Origin: Rhizobium hidalgonense
Lineage (GTDB): Bacteria > Pseudomonadota > Alphaproteobacteria > Rhizobiales > Rhizobiaceae
Assembly: GCF_002914525.1 (NCBI RefSeq)
Contig: NZ_LODW01000127.1
Coordinates: 1 to 64,000, forward strand
Direction of reading: 5' to 3'
Length of the DNA: 64,000 nt
The first letter of the stretch is position 1; the number at the start of each line of letters is the position of its first letter. Under the pieces are notes generated by a model. The model had not been told where the DNA came from and ran no database searches. It saw only the letters and a program-made list of their open reading frames with translations. A program made the translations under genes and the position numbers. This document shows, piece by piece, positions 1 through 7,085 of this stretch.

Positions 1-1
1 T

Positions 2-730
2 ATCTTTTGGTGGACACTTCATGCCTCAGAGCACTGCGCTTCAGAAGGCGCACGGAAATTCGCGCTTACGCTTGTCCCTGATTTGGAAGAGTTGCTCGGT
101 AGATCATTTGAGACACCCGCTGGAGACATCATCAAGGATATTGTTCAGACGGAGCGCCTCGATTTGCAGCCCGAGCAACGTTTCGCGCTCGTGGCATTCG
201 TCGTGTTGCAGTGGTATCGAACGCCTGGGAGGTTTTTTAAGCAGCAGGAGGACTTGCGCAGGCTCATTCCGACATTGCCTCACCCCGCGAACAAGATGCG
301 TCCTCTTGGGAAGGCGGGTGATGGCGAAGACCTTTTGAGGGATATGAGGTTGTTCGCGATGCCGGGTGAAGTCTTCAATCTGGCCTTAGTGCTGCAGCGT
401 GCCGATCTTTATCTGCATAAGCTGCATGAAGGCGAGTTTTTATTGGGGGATGATCCGGTTACCGTGATGAATCCAAGCATTCAGCTCGCTTCGAACGTAG
501 TAGCGCATTTTACCATCACGGCACAGGGATCCCAGGTCTTTCTGCCAATATCGCCTCAATTGGGTATTCATCTTCATACGCGGATGGACGCGACGAGGGG
601 GGATGTCGGCAGAACAATAATCGAGCCAATTATCTTGGATGCACGCCGTAGAGCGCCTTTAAATCAGCTTCAATTCAAGAACGCATTACTATACGTGACG
701 TCCCAAAGTGGGGATTTTCCGGACATCTAG
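2..730 (+). CDS. DUF4238-like protein, 5'-truncated
   Basis: The frame is open from the first bases of the window to the stop at 730, so the start lies outside; a TTG at 83 is only an internal alternative. The visible part is about 242 residues. The C-terminal half contains a segment FLLGDDPVTVMN, resembling the conserved 'exposed-substrate' segment of DUF4238 proteins, a family of unknown biochemical role often found in accessory DNA. No signal peptide or membrane segment is visible. The gene is less GC-rich than the rest of the window and sits on the left of a tRNA gene, consistent with an acquired segment. Family assignment is by eye from one motif and the general layout, so it is moderate. 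Confidence 0.5.
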   Translation: MFWWTLHASEHCASEGARKFALTLVPDLEELLGRSFETPAGDIIKDIVQTERLDLQPEQRFALVAFVVLQWYRTPGRFFKQQEDLRRLIPTLPHPANKMRPLGKAGDGEDLLRDMRLFAMPGEVFNLALVLQRADLYLHKLHEGEFLLGDDPVTVMNPSIQLASNVVAHFTITAQGSQVFLPISPQLGIHLHTRMDATRGDVGRTIIEPIILDARRRAPLNQLQFKNALLYVTSQSGDFPDI

Positions 731-828
731 CATCCGCAATTACAGCATGCGCTTAGCCCGCCGCCCCATCATTTCTTGTCTACTCGAGATCTTCGGTCCA
801 TTCTCGGATCGGACAAGGGGGCAAGCTT

Positions 829-1035
829 ATGAAGGTGTATCAACTAATATTCAGGCTTCTGCAGATGCCCTGGAGAGCGGAAGTTACTCTCGTGTATCGA
901 GGGCAGTTGGTCCCGGCGACATCAGTCTCTCCGACCCAAAACGGAAAAGTGGTGATCACCAAGAGCAATGAGTTCTTCGGCGATAAGGAAGACATGCCGG
1001 TGGTAAGACGCGGGCGTATCGTCAGGCTAAGATAA
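829..1035 (+). CDS. small hypothetical protein (68 aa)
   Basis: ATG start preceded by a good ribosome-binding site (AAGGGGG about 8 bases upstream). The 68-residue product is basic, with a C-terminal VVRRGRIVRLR tail and no transmembrane segment. No family recognised. It lies 98 bp after the DUF4238-like gene on the same strand and could be co-transcribed with it. Short length and the atypical region keep confidence moderate. Confidence 0.45.
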   Translation: MKVYQLIFRLLQMPWRAEVTLVYRGQLVPATSVSPTQNGKVVITKSNEFFGDKEDMPVVRRGRIVRLR

Positions 1036-1054
1036 TCTCACCGCCCATCTTCAC

Positions 1055-1276
1055 TCAGAGTTCGTCGCCTTCGCTGTAATCAACGTAGATCGTTCCTACA
1101 GGCTTTCCAACGCGGTCTTTGACCTCATGGTGGCCATCGTCAAATTCCTGTTTTTCGATCCGATCGGCTAAAGCCCTGAGGACGTCGGCCGCCCATTTAT
1201 TCAGGACTGCGGGTGATGGTCCGGTGAAGTTCAGTTCCACATCACATTTGAGGTACTGCGTGAAGTGATCATCCAT
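1055..1276 (-). CDS. small acidic hypothetical protein (73 aa)
   Basis: ATG at 1276 follows AAGGAA at suitable spacing on the minus strand. The 73-residue product is acidic and reads like a small soluble domain with a central helix (AADVLRALADRIEKQEF) and a C-terminal strand region ending in acidic residues. It is convergent with the gene ending at 1035, only 19 bp away. No family recognised. It belongs to the same less GC-rich accessory patch. Confidence 0.5.
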   Translation of the reverse strand: MDDHFTQYLKCDVELNFTGPSPAVLNKWAADVLRALADRIEKQEFDDGHHEVKDRVGKPVGTIYVDYSEGDEL

Positions 1277-1618
1277 GACTCTGCTTTCCTTGGTGACTGG
1301 TCCGTCATTCGCCCCGCCATAAAACCCGATTCTTTGAAAACTAAATATCTAGATTCATCTGCGGCTGTCTATTTGGGTGGTCAGATTTGACGTACGAGGC
1401 TGGATGACGCGCAACGAAAGTGCCGGGAATGGCCACTCTATGAATCCGGCAGATGAACTGGCCGTGGATGCGATGGCGTTCTAACGAACCTTTGAGGGGT
1501 CTTTGAAGGCGATTTGACACGAGTTCTCGAATTTCAAAAATTCCGGTTTCTCGTGTCAAAATTCCGAAAATTCGCGTCCGGCTACAAACCGTGGAAAATC
1601 AACGGCGAAAAAAGGGAA
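1277..1618. other. gene-free stretch with an 11-bp inverted repeat beside the tRNA
   Basis: No convincing gene is present; the short open frames here lack ribosome-binding sites. It contains the perfect inverted repeat TTTGACACGAG (1513-1523) / CTCGTGTCAAA (1550-1560) with a 26-nt spacer, about 60 bp from the tRNA 3' end, and several imperfect copies of AAAATTCCG. This could be a terminator for the tRNA transcript or an integrase arm-type site; the sequence alone does not decide. Confidence 0.4.
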
Positions 1619-1694
1619 TGGTGGGCCCGGAGGGACTCGAACCCCCAACCAAGCGGTTATGAGCCGCCGGCTCTAACCATTGAGCTACAGGCCC
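1619..1694 (-). tRNA. tRNA-Ile2 (anticodon CAU)
   Basis: The minus strand folds as a full 76-nt tRNA with encoded CCA. The acceptor stem GGGCCTG pairs with CGGGCCC (one G-U), the anticodon stem GGCGG/CCGCT encloses loop CTCATAA, and the T arm is GGGGG TTCGAGT CCCTC. The anticodon CAT would normally mean Met, but the D arm and anticodon arm (GGTTAGAGC..GGCG.CTCATAA.CGCTTGGT) match the pattern of E. coli ileX/ileY rather than initiator or elongator Met tRNAs. It is therefore read as the lysidine-modified tRNA that decodes AUA. The accessory-looking genes lie off its 3' end, the usual side for integration of islands. Confidence 0.92.
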
Positions 1695-1914
1695 TCAGCG
1701 TCGGTGTCCGGCGCCTTGGTGCCGGAGGCCGGCACCGTGATGCCGGGGCAATGGTTCCCGCAGCATCGGTTCGCTCTAACGCAAATTGCAGGGAGCCACA
1801 AGCGCAGAGCGCAAGCATCTGTGGACGATGCATATTTCATGGATGCGGGCACTGGAACCTTGTGGCGCCGGCGACAATTACAGAGATTGGATTCGATGAA
1901 GAAGGCGATCGTAG

Positions 1915-2283
1915 ATGGTGGGGTTGAACAGTGCCGTGGTGCTTATCGTCGAGGATGAGCCGCTGATCCGTTTCAGTGTCCTCGATGTGCTTGAAGATGT
2001 CGGCCATATAGCGCTGGAGGCGGCCAATGCCGACGAGGCGATGGTGGTGCTGAAGGGCCGGCAGGATGTCGATATCCTGTTCACCGATGTCAACATGGCC
2101 GGTTCGATGGACGGTATCCAGCTTGCCAAGCGGGTGAGGGCGATGCGGCCGAATATCCGCATCATCATCACCTCGGGCATGGTGCGGCTCGACCCGATGG
2201 CGCTGCCCGCCAATACCGCTTTCCTGCCGAAGCCCTACATGCACGACGCGCTAATCTCGACCATAGATTCCTTGATGTCATGA
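1915..2283 (+). CDS. single-domain response regulator (receiver only)
   Basis: The 122-residue product is a stand-alone CheY-like receiver. The acidic pocket is visible as VEDEP near residues 12-16, the phospho-acceptor Asp lies in ILFTDVNM (about residue 58), the conserved Thr/Ser in IITSG (about 86) and the Lys in LPKPY (about 107). There is no output domain, so it should act by protein-protein contact or phosphate transfer downstream of a sensor kinase not in this window. ATG at 1915 has AAGAAGG upstream. It is convergent with cinS and separated from it by a long hairpin at 2311-2352. Confidence 0.85.
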   Translation: MVGLNSAVVLIVEDEPLIRFSVLDVLEDVGHIALEAANADEAMVVLKGRQDVDILFTDVNMAGSMDGIQLAKRVRAMRPNIRIIITSGMVRLDPMALPANTAFLPKPYMHDALISTIDSLMS

Positions 2284-2310
2284 GGGCGATTCCTTGATGA
2301 CATGATAGGG

Positions 2311-2352
2311 GCGCGCAGCCGCAAAACGGGGACTGGTTTTGCGGCTGCGCGC
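2311..2352. terminator. 17-bp perfect hairpin between convergent genes
   Basis: GCGCGCAGCCGCAAAAC (2311-2327) pairs without mismatch with 2336-2352 around the loop GGGGACTG. It lies between the response regulator (plus) and cinS (minus), whose 3' ends face each other. The AAAAC/GTTTT part sits at the loop side, so there is no classic U tract, but a bidirectional transcription end or mRNA 3' protection is the likely role. Confidence 0.6.
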
Positions 2353-2404
2353 GAGGCGCCGGGAGACTTGCCTCCTCTTCAGGCGCACGGAGGGGGTCAC
2401 GCCC

Positions 2405-2596
2405 TCAGCTGAAGTTGCTCTTCAGGGCCTCGTTCTCGTGATGGGCCTTCTTCTCGTAGATCGTGAACAGCGCCATCGAGAGAAGATAGGAGAGGAAGGG
2501 ATCCCCAATTTGCGTGGCGATGTCGCGGGAGGCGAGCACGTGGCGCTCCAAGGCGCCGATATCTTTCTGCAATGCGGTTTCAACGATGCGGCTCAT
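2405..2596 (-). CDS. cinS: CinS, small quorum-sensing anti-repressor
   Basis: This 63-residue protein starts at ATG 2596 and overlaps the cinI stop codon as ATGA, the coupled arrangement described for cinI-cinS in Rhizobium leguminosarum. In that species CinS acts as a small regulatory protein that relieves PraR/ExpR-dependent repression and so links the cin system to rai and rhi quorum sensing. The sequence is rich in helix formers (ALQKDIGALERHV..., FLSYLLSMALFTIYEKKAHHENEAL) and has no DNA-binding motif, as expected for a protein working by protein-protein contact. Function is assigned from position and size together with general resemblance. Confidence 0.85.
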   Translation of the reverse strand: MSRIVETALQKDIGALERHVLASRDIATQIGDPFLSYLLSMALFTIYEKKAHHENEALKSNFS

Positions 2597-3258
2597 GCTG
2601 CCATCTCCAGGAATTGGGTTACGACCGAGCGGGCCGGAACATGTCTGATGAAAAGGGGTAGGGTCAGGCCGAGGGCTGTGCGCATCTTGCGCAGCACGCG
2701 GTCCGACACTTCGAAGGCGCCGCAGCAGACGGGGTACTTGCCGTAGCCGTCTGCGCGGCCGAGTTCTTCCACTTCGGCGCCTGCGCGTTTGTAGACGCGC
2801 TTGAGATAGGGCTCGTAGTTGGAAATCATCGTATGGATGCCGTGATCGAGCGCGCATTCGCAAAGCGCAAGCAGCATCATCGAAAAGGCGCGGGCGGCAT
2901 CGATATTGGGGAAATCCTTGGCGATCGCCTCCTCATCGATGCACATGCGCGTGCCCTCCCAGATACCCGGCGCAATGAGATCGGCGGCATCGGGGAACGT
3001 CTCACGGAAGACGTCGTAGAGAAGGGTCGGGCCGGTCGTCGGCATCAGGCGCATGCCGCCGTAAAGACGGGTGCGGCTGTCGTTGCACCAGACCAGATAG
3101 GCGGGAGCCAGCGCGTCGTAGCTGTCGCGTTCGTAAGGGCCGATGACGGGAACGTCCCAGCCGAGCGTATCGGCGAACACCTTCTTGCGCAGGCGAAACA
3201 TCTGGTCGAGTACGGCAGCGTATTTCTGATACTCATGTGCCTGAATGATAACGAACAT
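2593..3258 (-). CDS. cinI: CinI, acyl-homoserine-lactone synthase
   Basis: LuxI-family synthase, 221 residues. All the family's invariant residues fall at canonical positions: R24, F28, W34, D45, D48, R70, F84, E101, R104. It makes an AHL from SAM and an acyl-ACP; in R. leguminosarum/etli CinI makes 3-hydroxy-C14:1-HSL. The start at 3258 (MFVIIQ) is chosen because GGAGGG lies 4 bases upstream; a TTG at 3279 would add 7 residues but has no such site. Upstream lies a 28-bp dyad (3324-3351), a likely CinR target. cinS is coupled downstream, and cinR lies upstream on the same strand with its own promoter region. Confidence 0.95.
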   Translation of the reverse strand: MFVIIQAHEYQKYAAVLDQMFRLRKKVFADTLGWDVPVIGPYERDSYDALAPAYLVWCNDSRTRLYGGMRLMPTTGPTLLYDVFRETFPDAADLIAPGIWEGTRMCIDEEAIAKDFPNIDAARAFSMMLLALCECALDHGIHTMISNYEPYLKRVYKRAGAEVEELGRADGYGKYPVCCGAFEVSDRVLRKMRTALGLTLPLFIRHVPARSVVTQFLEMAA

Positions 3259-3323
3259 TTTGCCCTCCAGCGTTTTCAAGTTCGTGGAGAGCAGAATGGT
3301 TCAGCCGGGCCGGATCGGAAATT

Positions 3324-3352
3324 CCCTCAGATGGGCCCCCCCAGATGAGGGG
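3324..3352 (-). promoter_or_regulatory. candidate CinR operator upstream of cinI
   Basis: CCCTCAGATGGG (3324-3335) and CCCAGATGAGGG (3340-3351) form an inverted repeat with two non-pairing bases and a CCCC spacer. Its right part also reads CCCCCCAGATGAGGGG (3337-3352), identical at 13 of 16 positions to a palindrome upstream of cinR (4252-4267). The centre lies about 80 bp before the cinI ATG, which fits a LuxR-type activator site near -42 with a leader of roughly 35 nt. The binding protein is inferred. Confidence 0.5.
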
Positions 3353-3468
3353 ATTAGCCCGAAAGTATCAGGAGTGGTCACGACACGCGAAATCGAGGCG
3401 CGGCCGGGAAGGATCGCGATCCTTCTTTGGATCGACACATCTTGTTTTCGCAAAATCGATTGCGATTC

Positions 3469-4194
3469 TCAGGGATTGATGATGCGCAACTGCACCGCCC
3501 GTGAGGCGGCCGCCGAAATCGTGGCGCAGCCGAGCTTGAAGCGGGCGGTCTTCAGATAATCGCGCGTGGTGTGCTCGGATATGCCGAGGATGACCGAGAT
3601 ATCCTTGTAATCCTTGCCGAGTGCCGTCCAGTGCAGGCACTCGATCTCGCGCGGCGACAGCGCCGGCACCGGGTCGTTTTCGCCGTGCAGCTCGTAGACG
3701 GCCTTGCGATGGATCAGATGGGCGATCTCGATCCATTCGTTGCGGCAGCGGCGCACAAGCTCGGTCCATTCGTCAACCGGGATGCGGGCATTCACCGACA
3801 GCAGCGCGCGGCGCTGCGCCTTGTCGGCGACGGGAATGGAATAGCCGTTGCCGCCGATGCCATGCTTCTGGGCGTCGACCAGCATGGCATAGGCTTCCGG
3901 CGTCGGCTCGACCTCGCTCCAGTCGAAAGGCAGCTGACGCTCGAAGCCTTGCTTGACGATCGGATCGACCTTCACATAGCTGTTCAGCAGATAGCGGGAG
4001 ACCCAGGCATCCGGATAGGTGGTGCGCACGAAGGGCGAATCGATCTTGCTGGCGATCGTCTGGGCAAGGTGGTAGGTGACGAAATCGAGCCCATACTCCG
4101 CCTGCAGAATGCGGATGGCCGCATCCACGTTGGCCGCGGCCTTGATCTGTTCGAAGGCGGGTTCGAACTTTTCGCTATAGGTATTCTCAATCAT
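3469..4194 (-). CDS. cinR: CinR, LuxR-family quorum-sensing regulator
   Basis: Regulator of 241 residues with an N-terminal autoinducer-binding domain (about 1-165) and a C-terminal LuxR helix-turn-helix (about 175-235: LSPREIECLHW...ISEHTTRDYLKTARFKLG). Aromatic and acidic residues expected to contact the AHL are seen in the DAWVSRYLLNSYVKVDP segment. It should bind the CinI product and activate cinI. ATG 4194 is used; a GTG six bases upstream (4200) is an equal alternative. The 210-bp gap to cinI holds the candidate operator, and a related palindrome lies upstream of cinR itself, hinting at autoregulation. Confidence 0.93.
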   Translation of the reverse strand: MIENTYSEKFEPAFEQIKAAANVDAAIRILQAEYGLDFVTYHLAQTIASKIDSPFVRTTYPDAWVSRYLLNSYVKVDPIVKQGFERQLPFDWSEVEPTPEAYAMLVDAQKHGIGGNGYSIPVADKAQRRALLSVNARIPVDEWTELVRRCRNEWIEIAHLIHRKAVYELHGENDPVPALSPREIECLHWTALGKDYKDISVILGISEHTTRDYLKTARFKLGCATISAAASRAVQLRIINP

Positions 4195-4251
4195 TTCCAC
4201 TGCCCCAATTCCCTCAATCCTACCGTGAGGACTGTCTTAAATACAAGGCAT

Positions 4252-4267
4252 CCCCACATATGCGGGG
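4252..4267. promoter_or_regulatory. palindrome in the cinR / small-gene divergent region
   Basis: CCCCACATATGCGGGG is a 16-bp palindrome with a single mismatched pair. It lies 58 bp upstream of cinR (minus) and 52 bp upstream of the small gene at 4319 (plus). It matches the cinI site CCCCCCAGATGAGGGG at 13 of 16 positions, suggesting one regulator for both, most simply CinR. Confidence 0.45.
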
Positions 4268-4318
4268 AATGACAACCCCGGCTCCGCCTGCTAGCGCCTT
4301 TCCACGAGGAGACCTCAT

Positions 4319-4513
4319 ATGGACAGCAAGAGACCCTTCGAGATTGCCGAATGCCAACAGGCCGCAAAGGGCCTGAAATCAAGCTGGCAGGACATGGCGG
4401 GCTCCGAAGCGCTGATCCGCGCCCTCGTTGCCGAACGCAACGGCGACACCCCCCTGGCGCTATTCTGGACCGAGGTCCACAGGGCGCTTAGCGTGGAAAA
4501 CAAGGTTTTCTGA
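4319..4513 (+). CDS. small hypothetical protein (64 aa)
   Basis: ATG at 4319 is preceded by GAGGAG at good spacing. The 64-residue product is soluble and helical (IAECQQAAKGLKSSWQDMAGSEALIRALVAE...), with no membrane segment or known motif. It is transcribed divergently from cinR and shares its intergenic region with the 4252-4267 palindrome, so a link to quorum sensing is possible but unproven. Confidence 0.6.
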   Translation: MDSKRPFEIAECQQAAKGLKSSWQDMAGSEALIRALVAERNGDTPLALFWTEVHRALSVENKVF

Positions 4514-5112
4514 CATGGCCGCCCCCGGCAGGGCGTTCAGGCTTTTCCCCGAGATTACAGCACAGGCCTAGCGCCGGGATTGGCCACGGCGAGATGAAAT
4601 CCGTGTCCTGCGAGCGACCGCGTTTTCATTCCCATCCGTTTCCGATTTTGCGAAGAGAGTGTCGAGCGGCAATGTCGCGGGCGGACAGACGGAAAGCCGG
4701 TACTCCATGGATTTATGCCAATATGCTTGATGAATCGTTTCCAGCCGGAGCAGTGGCGGTCGGGGAATCGGTTGCGCTGTATCATTGCGGGCAGTTTCTC
4801 CCCACTGGGAAGAAGGGCGCAAGTGCACGGTCATCATTCCTGTAGCACAGGCTTAAGGGGAACGAGGCGCTTCCACGATTCTCCTCTCCCCAGCGGGCGA
4901 GATGCCGGCAGACAGATGAGGGTGAGCGGTGCAGCCGCGAATGCACGCAGGGATAGCGAATCCGCGGGGCGTAGCCTCGAAGGATCGGGCTGGCCATCCG
5001 CCATTGTCCTTCCAGGCCCCTTATGGTGTAGCCAAGAATGCGCGCTGATCGGTGTGCCGTTTAGCGGCCACCGGGTGCCATATGATGCCGAGCGCTGACA
5101 ACGCGATTGGGA
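4514..5112. other. gene-free 599-bp region with a decayed intergenic repeat
   Basis: Open frames exist on both strands but none has a convincing start, ribosome site or protein character. Around 4877-4930 there is a stretch (CTCTCCCCAGCGGG... GATGCCGGCAG...GATGAGGGTGAGC) that looks like a degraded copy of the palindromic rhizobial repeat seen at 23456-23600. Nothing else is recognised. Confidence 0.4.
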
Positions 5113-5352
5113 TCAGCCAACCTTCGTCGATGGATTGACCCAATCCTGGCGGGGCAGTTCGGGCCGCGGCGGCTTTGGTCGGAACTTCACCAACACCTCG
5201 CGGCCGTCGACAGAGGCTTGCGTGCGTTCCAGTGCGTTGCGTTCGGCCACCGCCTGGCGCCAGTGATCGTCACCGCGTCCGTCGGGACGGCCCTGTTCTT
5301 CCCAGATGGCGTAGGCTCTCTTGCTGATCCATTCGTGACGTCGGTCGCTCAT
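5113..5352 (-). CDS. DUF2934 domain protein (79 aa)
   Basis: The sequence WISKRAYAIWEEQGRPDGRGDDHWRQA is the hallmark of DUF2934, a short helical domain of unknown function common in alphaproteobacteria and often stress-inducible. The domain occupies about residues 7-38; the rest is a Pro/Arg-rich tail. It is the second gene of a two-gene unit, 25 bp after the gene ending at 5378, so it should share that gene's general-stress-type promoter. Confidence 0.85.
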   Translation of the reverse strand: MSDRRHEWISKRAYAIWEEQGRPDGRGDDHWRQAVAERNALERTQASVDGREVLVKFRPKPPRPELPRQDWVNPSTKVG

Positions 5353-5377
5353 CTGTTAATTCCGTTCGATCAAGGTG

Positions 5378-5602
5378 TTATTCGGCAATTCTGTCCTGCG
5401 GAATTGGTGCGTCCTGCCGAACGGGCAGGCGGCGCTTGGCGGCCATCAGCAGGTCGAGTTCGATCGAGGAGGGCCCGAAACGGGTGAAAAGGCTTTCGGC
5501 CTGCTCGCCACCCAGGCCATATTTGGAAGCGAATTCATCAAGGCTATAGGGGCGGCCGCGCAGGATTCTGCTTCGGCGCTCCGGTTCACGGATTTGCGTC
5601 AT
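5378..5602 (-). CDS. small conserved-type hypothetical protein (74 aa)
   Basis: The 74-residue product has an N-terminal basic stretch, then GRPYSLDEFASKYGLGGEQAESLFTRFGPS and a helix ELDLLMAAKRR. This resembles small helix-turn-helix-like proteins found beside stress genes, but no named family was recognised. An EcfG/RpoE2-type promoter (GGAAC-N17-GTT) lies 41-65 bp upstream, and a DUF2934 gene follows, so it is likely part of the general stress response. Confidence 0.65.
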   Translation of the reverse strand: MTQIREPERRSRILRGRPYSLDEFASKYGLGGEQAESLFTRFGPSSIELDLLMAAKRRLPVRQDAPIPQDRIAE

Positions 5603-5963
5603 CGGTGGTTACCCCAGACTGTTTTGCAAAGTGTGAGGACAAAACAAATTACAGCGGCAAAAGTTCCGTGAATTTTCAGGGTTTTTTCGCCTGATCGTGC
5701 CATTGCGGGGCGATCTGCAGGCGGTGGCATGGATTTTCAGGAAGGGTCGTCGTTGAGAAAATTTCGTCTAAAACGCGCAAGAAAATCAGTGCGTTATGGA
5801 ATTGGCTTCCGGAATGGCGCATAATTGGGCTTTACCCCAGCGCGTTAGTCTATAGAATCAATAGTGTTATTCGGTTCGCAGGGGCAGCAAAACCTTCCAT
5901 TCCCCGCGTTGGCGCGACCGATACCGGAGGACTTTGGCCTCAACCCATCAAGAGGAGACAGAC
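5603..5963. other. 361-bp divergent intergenic region
   Basis: Apart from the minus-strand stress promoter at 5643-5667 no gene or RNA is recognised. It is AT-richer in 5750-5880. The promoter of the plus-strand gene at 5964 should lie here but no clear -35/-10 pair was found. Confidence 0.4.
5643..5667 (-). promoter_or_regulatory. EcfG/RpoE2-type general-stress promoter
   Basis: On the minus strand GGAAC (5667-5663) is followed after 17 bases by GTT (5645-5643). This fits the alphaproteobacterial extracytoplasmic-function sigma EcfG/RpoE2 consensus GGAAC-N18/19-TT. A start point near 5636 would leave a leader of about 34 nt for the gene starting at 5602. Confidence 0.65.
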
Positions 5964-6347
5964 ATGATGAATGCCCTGCCGCCACTTCATGACGGCCACG
6001 CGCCGTTTACCCTCCAGCAGCTGTTTCGTGAAGCGCTCTACGCCTTCGAGGAATGGGACAGCGAATTGACCGAACCGATCGTAACCTACGAAGGACGAGT
6101 CATCCCCATCGGTTTCGTTTTCGAGGCTATGCGCGAATGCACCGACATCGTGCCGATGAACATCGTCGGCGCCGTCACCGAGCGGCTGACCAAGCCGTGG
6201 GAGGGCGAAGGCCCACTCGACCAGATGACTTTCTCGACGGCGGCGCGCGTCATGCGCGTGCTGGTGCGCAAGCGCCTCCTTGCCAATGGCACGGTCGATC
6301 TCGTCGCCGTTTCGGCCCACGCGGCCGAAGATCAGAGCCGCGACTGA
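5964..6347 (+). CDS. hypothetical protein (127 aa)
   Basis: The start at ATG 5964 is chosen because AGAGGAG sits 6 bases upstream; an upstream in-frame codon at 5934 has no site. The 127-residue acidic protein is soluble and helical, with a segment YEGRVIPIGFVFEAMRECTDIVP and a C-terminal ARVMRVLVRKRLLANG helix. No signal peptide or known motif. It is followed 106 bp later by a DUF4174 gene that has its own stress promoter. Confidence 0.6.
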   Translation: MMNALPPLHDGHAPFTLQQLFREALYAFEEWDSELTEPIVTYEGRVIPIGFVFEAMRECTDIVPMNIVGAVTERLTKPWEGEGPLDQMTFSTAARVMRVLVRKRLLANGTVDLVAVSAHAAEDQSRD

Positions 6348-6395
6348 CAGGATGAGGATCGCGGCCAGGGCTGCGATCCTTTTCCGCTCCTTGGC

Positions 6396-6420
6396 GGAAC
6401 CTCGCCCATTGCCAGCCGTT
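6396..6420 (+). promoter_or_regulatory. EcfG/RpoE2-type general-stress promoter
   Basis: GGAAC (6396-6400), 17 bases, then GTT (6418-6420), the same architecture as the minus-strand promoter at 5643-5667. It lies 33 bp upstream of the DUF4174 gene and points toward it. Confidence 0.62.
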
Positions 6421-6453
6421 TACCGGCATGCCCGCCGCCAGTGCGGGTGAGGA

Positions 6454-6876
6454 ATGAGCACCATGCTGAAATCTATCGTTCATGAAATCATCGGCACGCC
6501 TCGGCGTGAGCCGGAACTTCCGCAGTCGCTCGAGCAGTTTCGCGACAGGAAGCGGGTGCTGATCATCTTTGCCGACGCCCAGGACGACCGGGCCGTCATC
6601 CAGGACGAATGGCTGCGCAACGCGCATATGCGTCTCATCGAGGAAGACGTCGAGGTCTTCATCATCGCCGGCGGCGGCGCTTTCTCGCTGCTTGACGACG
6701 GCTCCGAACTCGATGCCGACGATGTCAGGGAGCGGCTGCAGGGGCCGCCGTCCGGCGAGTTCGGGCTGATCCTGATCGGGCGCGACGGGACGGTCAAACT
6801 GCGCTCCAGCGAGCCAAGGACCGCGGAGGATATCTTTGCGGCCTTCGAGATGCTGCCGAAGCAGACGCCTTGGTAG
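6454..6876 (+). CDS. DUF4174 domain protein
   Basis: The 140-residue product has the DUF4174 layout: an N-terminal lead of about 30 residues, then a thioredoxin-like fold beginning RVLIIFADAQDDRAVIQDEWL, a central VEVFIIAGGGAF strand and a late FGLILIGRDGTVKLRSSEP segment. There is no CXXC pair, so it is not a redox thioredoxin. Members are small proteins of unknown function. A GGAAC-N17-GTT promoter upstream predicts induction in the general stress response. The ATG 6454 start is used; ATG 6463 is an alternative. Confidence 0.8.
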   Translation: MSTMLKSIVHEIIGTPRREPELPQSLEQFRDRKRVLIIFADAQDDRAVIQDEWLRNAHMRLIEEDVEVFIIAGGGAFSLLDDGSELDADDVRERLQGPPSGEFGLILIGRDGTVKLRSSEPRTAEDIFAAFEMLPKQTPW

Positions 6877-7033
6877 GGATTGGGCCTGCGCGTAACGCGA
6901 CGGGGCGTGGCGAAGCTGTGTGTCCGGCGTCTCCGCATGCCGATTGTCTGGAGTAACTCCAGGAAAAGTGCGAAGCGGTTTTCCCAGGCAAAGCGCGAAG
7001 CGCTTTTGCCGGGAATTGTGCAAATACAAAAGG

Positions 7034-7076
7034 TTAGAGCGATTCTGCGCTTCTACGAAAACCTGAACCGCTCTAA
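7034..7076. repeat. rhizobial intergenic repeat / bidirectional terminator
   Basis: TTAGAGCG (7034-7041) pairs with CGCTCTAA (7069-7076). Together with the preceding 6960-7030 stretch (GTGCGAAGCGGTTTTCC, GCGCGAAGCGCTTTTGCC) it resembles a rhizobial intergenic repeat built of such motifs. It lies between the convergent genes ending at 6876 and 7086, so it may also end transcription. Confidence 0.45.
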
Positions 7077-7085
7077 AGGGTATTG

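Noticed and set aside
1619..1694. Reading the tRNA as tRNA-Met because of its CAT anticodon
   Set aside because: D-arm and anticodon-arm bases follow the Ile2 (ileX/ileY) pattern rather than initiator or elongator Met.
4555..5098. Possible small genes in the gap after 4513
   Set aside because: None has a ribosome-binding site or protein-like composition, and part of the region looks like a decayed repeat.
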